From assembly GCA_002402945.1 (NCBI GenBank), contig DHGV01000077.1:12095-23102 (forward strand): DNA of 11,008 nt, written 5' to 3'. Below the pieces are notes generated by a model, which saw nothing but the letters and a program-made list of their open reading frames with translations, did no database searches and was not told the origin of the DNA. The translations under genes and the position numbers were made by a program. Positions 6,518 to 11,008 of the stretch are shown here, piece by piece; positions within the stretch are counted from its first letter, which is position 1; each line of letters begins with the position of its first letter. Origin of the DNA: Pelotomaculum sp. UBA4789 (lineage in GTDB: Bacteria; Bacillota; Desulfotomaculia; Desulfotomaculales; Pelotomaculaceae).

Positions 6518-8608
6518 TTACTCTTCTTCTTTTTTCCCAAAAAGGTTTCCAACCATATCGCCTATCGTTATAACATCATCAGGCTCTTTTACTTTTTCTG
6601 CCTTGTCTTGCTGGTACACACGCTCCTGTTTATCCCTCGCGGCCTCTCTGATCGACAGACGAATACGCTTATCAGCAGTATCTATGCTTAATACTTTGAC
6701 GCTGACCTCTTCTCCCTCGGTTACAACCTCATCCGGCTTGGCAATATGCCGGTCCGCCAGGTGCGATATGTGGACCAGTCCTTCCACACCGGGCTCCAGC
6801 TGCAGAAAGGCGCCAAACGGGGCAAGCCTCACAACTTTTGCCCTGATCACAGAGCCAACGGGGTAGCTCTGCTCTACGGTATCCCAAGGATTGGGCAGAA
6901 CCTGCTTCAATCCAAGAGAAATCTTTTCCTTTTCCCTGTCAATCCTCAGCACCTTAACCTCTATCTCATCGCTGACCTTGACCACTTCTGACGGGTGGCT
7001 GATGCGGCGCCATGACATTTCTGATATATGCAGAAGTCCGTCAACCCCGCCAATATCTACAAATGATCCGAACTGAGTCAAACGGCGGACTATTCCTTTG
7101 ATTACCTGCCCTTCCTCCAGGCTTTCCAGCATCTCCCGGCGAAGCCGGTCATATTCTTCTTCCATTAATGCTTTGCGGGACAGGATCACCTTTTTCCTGC
7201 CCCGGTTCATCTCAATAACTCTGGCGGAAATGTTCTGTCCGAGGTATTTCGAAAGGTCTTCCACATAACCTCTTTCAACCAGCGATGCCGGCAGGAAGGC
7301 GCGCACACCAACGTCTACGAGCAGGCCGCCCTTTACAACATCCCTGACAATCCCCTCAACCGGCTCACCAGTATTCATTGCCTCTTCCAGCTTAAGCCAG
7401 GCTTTTTCAGCATCAGCCTTTTCCTTGGAAAGGATCAGCCTGCCCTCATTATCTTCCGACGTCAACACATATACTTCTATTTCATCCCCAATCTTAACAA
7501 CGTCCTGGGGGGAATTTACTTCGTAACAGGACAGTTCTCTGATCGGTATAACACCCTCAGACTTAGCCCCGATATCCACCATAACTTCATCCAGGCCTAC
7601 GTAAACTACTGTGCCGGTTATTATATCACCGGGATGAACTGCCTTTACCTCTACAGAGTCTTCCATGGTCTCTTCTTGTTCTTGTTTTTGTTCGTGTTCC
7701 TGTTTTTTTTCTTGCTCTTGCTCTGGTTCCTTTTCCTGATTTTGCTCCTGTCCTTGTTCCTCTTCTTTCAGATCATCAATCTCACTCATACGTCTCCTTA
7801 CCTCCTCTATAATCCAGTCCGGTGTGGACGCGCCAGCTGTCAATCCTGCCGTCTTAACTCCCTGAAACCAGGCCGGATCAAGTTCATCCGCCGTCTCAAT
7901 GAGATAAGTAGCAGTACCGGACTTGCGGCAGATACTCGCCAGTTTTCTCGTGTTGGCGCTGTTGGCGCCGCCAACCACAATCATCACACCGACATTCCGG
8001 GCAAGCTCCAGCGCAGCCTGCTGCCTTTGGTTGGTAGCGCTGCAGATGGTATTGCAGTCCTTAAAAACAACCCCTTTTTTCCGGATAACATCTACAATTG
8101 CGTCGAAATTATCCAGCATCTGCGTAGTTTGGGCGATGATTCCATATTCAGCCTCGTTATCTAAAAGAGCCGCCTCTTCCGGGTTCTCCACCACCAAAGC
8201 CTTGCCATTCGTCCAGCCCACTATCCCCTGGACTTCCGGGTGGTCCCTGTCACCGACAACTACAACCTGCATGCCCTGCTCACTAAGTTCCCGGGCCAGG
8301 TTCTGCGCCCTGCACACAAAAGGACAGGTAGCATCTACAATATCCAAACCCCGCTCCCTGGCTTGATCAATCAACTCCGGGCTCACGCCATGGGATCTGA
8401 TGATAAGGGTTCCTTTATTTATATCTTCTAAATCATTAATTACTTTGACGCCCATTTTCTCCAGGGATGCAACTACCTGTGGATTGTGAATCAGGGGCCC
8501 TAGGGTGAAAATAGGGCCTTCTTTATTGCGCACGGTATCAGTGGCCATCTCTATAGCCCTCTTGACACCAAAGCAAATACCGGCTTTTGCAGACACCTGA
8601 ACATTCAT
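6518..8608 (-). CDS. ispH-rpsA: Fused IspH (HMBPP reductase) and ribosomal protein S1
   Basis: IspH converts HMBPP to IPP and DMAPP in the MEP isoprenoid pathway. S1 domains bind mRNA and RNA. The 696-residue protein has IspH at 1-275, with [4Fe-4S] ligands C12, C95 and C189, histidines in LIHN (41), RSHG (73) and DHPEV (123), and Glu125. A Glu/Gln/Lys-rich linker (282-313) leads to four S1 domains at about 324-395, 412-479, 499-568 and 584-653, then a charged tail ending GKKEEE. E. coli S1 has six domains. Such fusions are known in Firmicutes. I choose ATG 8608, because IspH proteins start a few residues before this cysteine. A TTG at 8623 would add five residues but has no ribosome site, and the chosen ATG has only a weak GGTG upstream. 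No in-frame stop or frame break lies between the halves. Confidence 0.95.
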   Translation of the reverse strand: MNVQVSAKAGICFGVKRAIEMATDTVRNKEGPIFTLGPLIHNPQVVASLEKMGVKVINDLEDINKGTLIIRSHGVSPELIDQARERGLDIVDATCPFVCRAQNLARELSEQGMQVVVVGDRDHPEVQGIVGWTNGKALVVENPEEAALLDNEAEYGIIAQTTQMLDNFDAIVDVIRKKGVVFKDCNTICSATNQRQQAALELARNVGVMIVVGGANSANTRKLASICRKSGTATYLIETADELDPAWFQGVKTAGLTAGASTPDWIIEEVRRRMSEIDDLKEEEQGQEQNQEKEPEQEQEKKQEHEQKQEQEETMEDSVEVKAVHPGDIITGTVVYVGLDEVMVDIGAKSEGVIPIRELSCYEVNSPQDVVKIGDEIEVYVLTSEDNEGRLILSKEKADAEKAWLKLEEAMNTGEPVEGIVRDVVKGGLLVDVGVRAFLPASLVERGYVEDLSKYLGQNISARVIEMNRGRKKVILSRKALMEEEYDRLRREMLESLEEGQVIKGIVRRLTQFGSFVDIGGVDGLLHISEMSWRRISHPSEVVKVSDEIEVKVLRIDREKEKISLGLKQVLPNPWDTVEQSYPVGSVIRAKVVRLAPFGAFLQLEPGVEGLVHISHLADRHIAKPDEVVTEGEEVSVKVLSIDTADKRIRLSIREAARDKQERVYQQDKAEKVKEPDDVITIGDMVGNLFGKKEEE
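7670..7765 (-). repeat. Low-complexity Glu/Gln linker tract within ispH-rpsA
   Basis: These 32 codons (residues 282-313) encode 14 Glu, 10 Gln, 4 Lys and one each of Gly, Asn, Pro and His, with almost only GAA/GAG, CAA/CAG and AAA/AAG codons. The coding strand is therefore nearly free of T over about 96 bases. Repeated GAACAA-type units suggest growth by replication slippage. The linker is probably a flexible or helical spacer. Confidence 0.75.
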
Positions 8609-8628
8609 TATAACACCACTCAACGCGT

Positions 8629-8656
8629 ATTAAAAGAATCGCTCATTTACTTTCAA
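8629..8656 (-). promoter_or_regulatory. Probable sigma-A promoter of ispH-rpsA
   Basis: TTGAAA (8651-8656) and TTTAAT (8629-8634) are each five of six matches to the -35 and -10 consensus, with a 16-base spacer. Both lie in the 86-base gap between the plsC stop and the ispH start. The transcript would begin about 14 bases before the ATG, so the leader is very short. This is a consensus match only. Confidence 0.5.
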
Positions 8657-8694
8657 TTTGCTTTACAAATCCCGCTTAATCATTAGCTAAAGTT

Positions 8695-9272
8695 TTACTG
8701 CTGCTCAATCAAAACGTTAATTTGTTCCATAATCAGATCGCTGGCCTTTTCCAAGTCAGCCTTGCTGCACTTACCGGGTTTGCAGATATCAATAGGATAG
8801 CCAACCCGCACTTTGATCCTGCCAAACACACCTCTGGTTCCGATCACACCAACAGGGATCATTGGCACTCCGGCCCTGGCGGCAATCAGCGCTGCGCCAA
8901 GATTTGGCTTGAGCAGTTCCCCGGTATGGCTCCTGGTTCCCTCCGGGAAAACACCTACAACTTCTCCTTCTTCAAGAAGCTTAACCGCGGTCCTGATCGC
9001 GGTGCGTCTGATATATCACGCCGCACCGGAAAGGAACCGGCTATTTTCATTACATTGCAAAGCAAAGGAATATTAAAAAGCTCCGCCTTGGCCATAAAGT
9101 GCACTTTCCGATTGAAAGCGCAGACTACAGCAACCGGATCCCAATAACTGGTATGGTTTGCCACAAGTACTATGCCGCCGCTGGCAGGCAGTTTCTCCCT
9201 TCCCTGCACATCCCAACGCCTGACCACTGTCAATGTCATCCTGGCCAGAAATTTAAGCAGCCGGTAAATCAT
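8695..9272 (-). pseudogene. plsC: 1-acyl-glycerol-3-phosphate acyltransferase, frameshifted
   Basis: PlsC adds the second acyl chain to lysophosphatidate, giving phosphatidate. The first frame (ATG 9272, 105 residues to a premature stop at 8955) has the catalytic HX4D motif NHTSYWD (H40, D45) and FPVRR (81-85), then loses similarity after Asp89. A second frame ending at the TAA at 8695-8697 supplies 101 residues with EEGEVVGVFPEGTRSHTG and GVPMIPVGV, the remaining family blocks. Five bases (9001-9005) lie between the two in-frame parts where six are expected, so one base is missing; restoring it gives a 192-residue protein of normal length. Both halves are otherwise well preserved, so a recent mutation or a sequencing error is likely. 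The start overlaps the cmk stop by 4 bases (ATGA), implying translational coupling. Confidence 0.85.
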
Positions 9273-9952
9273 GGCCGCCTGTCCTGCGATAAAACCAATG
9301 ACATGATCATATCAACCACTTCTTCCACTGAAAAAGACGTGCTGTCGATTATCCGCGCATCTGCAGCCGGAGTAAGGGGATCAACTTCACGGGTGGAATC
9401 GATCTGATCTCTGGCCTGAATTTCTTTTTCCATCTGCTCCTGATCTATGAAATTACCTTTAGCCGCAAGCTCTTCCCTTCTTCTCCTTGCCCTTTCCTGG
9501 TGTGAAGCGGTCAGGAATATTTTTACCGGCGCATCAGGCAAAACAACCGTTCCTATGTCGCGCCCCTCCATCACCACTCCGCCCCGTTCAGCCATAGCTC
9601 TCTGTATTTCAACCAGTCGTTTTCTTACACCCGGTACCATCGCCACCAGGGAAACATTGTTTGTTACATCCTGGCTGCGTATTTCTTCTGATACATCCTC
9701 ACCATTCAATAGTACCTTCAGGCCCTTGTCCCCGTTAGGTGTGAGTACAATCATCGATTTGTCTGCCAGTTTGCTTAAACTTAAGTGATTGTTTAAGTCA
9801 ATGCCTTCCCGCATTGCTGTCAGTGTCACCGCGCGGTACATGGCTCCGGTATCGATATAGGTATAGCCAAGCTTTTTTGCAACCATCTTCGCTACCGTGC
9901 TCTTGCCGGCGCCCGCCGGGCCGTCTATTGCCACGTATGGTCTTGAATTCAT
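9269..9952 (-). CDS. cmk: Cytidylate kinase
   Basis: Cmk phosphorylates CMP and dCMP with ATP, recycling nucleotides from RNA turnover and lipid synthesis. The 227-residue protein opens with MNSRPYVAIDGPAGAGKST, whose P-loop is GPAGAGKS (11-18). It then has DTGAMYR (34-40) of the nucleotide site, GRDIGTVVLPDA (130-141), and the RDQIDSTREVDPL segment (181-193) with conserved Arg and Asp residues. Length is typical. An ATG at 9973 would add seven residues. I prefer ATG 9952 because AGGAG (9960-9964) stands 7 bases before it, while the upstream ATG has no ribosome site. aroA ends 87 bases upstream, and plsC overlaps the cmk stop by 4 bases. Next to rpsA, cmk is a widespread bacterial neighbour. 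Confidence 0.97.
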   Translation of the reverse strand: MNSRPYVAIDGPAGAGKSTVAKMVAKKLGYTYIDTGAMYRAVTLTAMREGIDLNNHLSLSKLADKSMIVLTPNGDKGLKVLLNGEDVSEEIRSQDVTNNVSLVAMVPGVRKRLVEIQRAMAERGGVVMEGRDIGTVVLPDAPVKIFLTASHQERARRRREELAAKGNFIDQEQMEKEIQARDQIDSTREVDPLTPAADARIIDSTSFSVEEVVDMIMSLVLSQDRRP

Positions 9953-9959
9953 TGCCACA

Positions 9960-9964
9960 CTCCT
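9960..9964 (-). promoter_or_regulatory. Ribosome binding site deciding the cmk start
   Basis: AGGAG lies 7 bases before ATG 9952 and is inside the seven-codon extension that an ATG at 9973 would add. It therefore favours the shorter protein. Confidence 0.7.
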
Positions 9965-10039
9965 GAATGCCATGTCAGATCACAAAACATTTGCTGCAAA
10001 AAAATGCTTTCGACATTGTAAATTATTTTTCCTTTATTT

Positions 10040-11008
10040 TCATGACAATCCAGTCAATATTTCACTGAAACCAGGAAAAGAAACATCGACGCACTCCGCT
10101 CCCCGCACCACAGTCTTACCTTCTGCCAGCAGGCCGGCAATAGCCGCGGCCATAGCTATACGGTGGTCTCCCTGGCTCTCGCAAAGGCATCCTTTAAAAG
10201 ATCCTCCCCCTCTGATCAGCAGCCCGTCAGGCAATTCTTCTACAGCAGTCCCAAAGCCGGACAGCAGCCTGGCTGCAGTGGCAATACGGTTGCTCTCCTT
10301 AACTTTCAGCTCGGCCGCGTCACGGATTTCTGTTTTCCCTTCCGCCAGCGCAGCGGCGACTGCCAGTATCGGTATTTCATCGATCAGGCGTGGAATTATT
10401 TCTCCTCCGATACTAATACCGCGCAGCCTGCCCGTATAACGCACGCGAAGATCCGCGACAGGCTCTCCGCCGTCTTCCCTGGGATTTATTTTCTCAATGT
10501 CTGCGCCCATCATTTCCAGAACTTCGATGATCCCGCTCCTTGTGTTGTTCACCCCAACGCCCGTGATTGTCAGATCTGAACCAGGCAGCAGGGCGGCGGC
10601 AGTGATCAAAAAAGCAGCCGAAGAGATATCTCCGGGCACCCTTACGCATTTTCCTGTCAGGCTGGGTCTGCCATTGACAGCAACAGTATTCCCTTCAATG
10701 CTCAAGCCGGCCCCAAAATATTTCAGCATGATTTCCGTGTGATCCCTGGACCGGTGTGGTTCGGTAACTGAGGATTGCCCCTCGGCATAAAGCCCAGCCA
10801 ACAGCACAGCGGATTTGACCTGGGCGCTTGCCACCGGCGAAGCATATGATATAGGTTTTAAAGCGCCGCCGCGCAATGCCAGAGGCGCATAGCTGCCGCA
10901 TTTCCTGCCTTCAATGATCGCTCCCATAATTTTCAGCGGATCTGTAACCCTGGCCATAGGGCGCCGCCGCAGGGAACTGTCGCCTGTAATCACGCTGAAA
11001 AAGGGCTG
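10040..11008 (-). CDS. aroA: EPSP synthase (3-phosphoshikimate 1-carboxyvinyltransferase), N-terminus cut by window edge
   Basis: AroA joins shikimate-3-phosphate and phosphoenolpyruvate, the sixth step of the shikimate pathway. The 322 visible residues enter the window as QPFFSVITGDSSLRRRPM, so about 100-110 N-terminal residues lie outside. Hallmarks (fragment numbering) are GDSSLRRRPM (9-18), SAQVK (61-65), NNTR (154-157), the catalytic-Asp segment LIDEIPILAVAAA (about 208-220, Asp210), ELKVKESNR (with Lys237 and Glu238) and GDHRIAMA (280-287). SAQVK and NNTR match the pattern of class II EPSP synthases (Bacillus/CP4-like), which as a class tend to be glyphosate-tolerant. That property is inference here. 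The C-terminus ends at the TGA at 10040-10042. The 87-base gap to cmk holds no clear terminator, so the two are probably co-transcribed. Confidence 0.97.
   Translation of the reverse strand, partial: QPFFSVITGDSSLRRRPMARVTDPLKIMGAIIEGRKCGSYAPLALRGGALKPISYASPVASAQVKSAVLLAGLYAEGQSSVTEPHRSRDHTEIMLKYFGAGLSIEGNTVAVNGRPSLTGKCVRVPGDISSAAFLITAAALLPGSDLTITGVGVNNTRSGIIEVLEMMGADIEKINPREDGGEPVADLRVRYTGRLRGISIGGEIIPRLIDEIPILAVAAALAEGKTEIRDAAELKVKESNRIATAARLLSGFGTAVEELPDGLLIRGGGSFKGCLCESQGDHRIAMAAAIAGLLAEGKTVVRGAECVDVSFPGFSEILTGLS

Noticed and set aside
7634..8164. Plus-strand open frame of 176 residues starting with a long Phe/Leu-rich stretch that looks like a membrane protein
   Set aside because: It is the antisense of the Glu/Gln linker and IspH region: GAA/CAA codons read backwards give Phe and Leu. 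The gene on the minus strand is certain.
8607..8612. Perfect TATAAT on the minus strand overlapping the ispH ATG
   Set aside because: No -35 sequence at a usable distance, and initiation there would start transcription inside the coding region.
8609..8623. TTG start for ispH-rpsA at 8623
   Set aside because: No ribosome site upstream; IspH homologues begin about 11 residues before the first cluster cysteine, which matches ATG 8608.
9975..10016. 13-residue minus-strand peptide with CSKC between aroA and cmk
   Set aside because: The nearest purine-rich site (AAAGGA) is too far from its ATG, and such a short frame is expected by chance.

Overview
All recognisable genes in this window lie on the minus strand, so transcription runs from the right end to the left. 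In reading order they are aroA (5' end cut off by the window), cmk, plsC (broken by a frameshift), a fused ispH-rpsA, a PDZ/radical-SAM DUF512 protein, der, plsY, gpsA, hom and thrB (3' end cut off). The gene content and order, the IspH-S1 fusion, frequent GTG starts, strong AGGAGG-type ribosome binding sites and acyl-phosphate phospholipid synthesis (PlsY) point to an anaerobic Firmicute. My best guess is the Peptococcaceae / Desulfotomaculum-Pelotomaculum group. This is inferred from gene order, not proven.

Region 8695-11008 holds aroA, cmk and plsC. cmk and plsC overlap by 4 bases. plsC carries an apparent 1-base deletion near 9005 that separates its two catalytic halves. Region 6518-8608 is one long reading frame: an IspH isoprenoid reductase joined through a Glu/Gln-rich linker to four S1 RNA-binding domains. 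A sigma-A-like promoter sits just upstream at 8629-8656. Region 5021-6370 encodes the DUF512 protein, with a CX3CX2C cysteine motif. Region 3336-4667 is the double GTPase Der, followed by plsY, gpsA, hom and thrB with short gaps of about 14 to 55 bases. A probable extended -10 promoter at the end of gpsA could drive hom-thrB separately.

Functionally the window mixes housekeeping pathways. GpsA makes glycerol-3-phosphate, PlsY acylates it to lysophosphatidate, and PlsC would acylate that to phosphatidate. AroA serves aromatic amino acids, Hom and ThrB serve threonine/methionine, Cmk recycles CMP, IspH makes isoprenoid precursors, and S1 and Der serve translation and ribosome assembly.

The two larger gaps (4668-5020 and 6371-6517) are not empty. 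They hold palindromic dispersed-repeat-like elements whose stems differ between copies yet stay paired, plus a 63-base imperfect palindrome. No tRNA, rRNA, CRISPR array or insertion-sequence transposase was seen. No clearly new multi-gene system is present. The most notable items are the repeat island, the fusion gene with its unusual linker, the broken plsC and the uncharacterised DUF512 protein.
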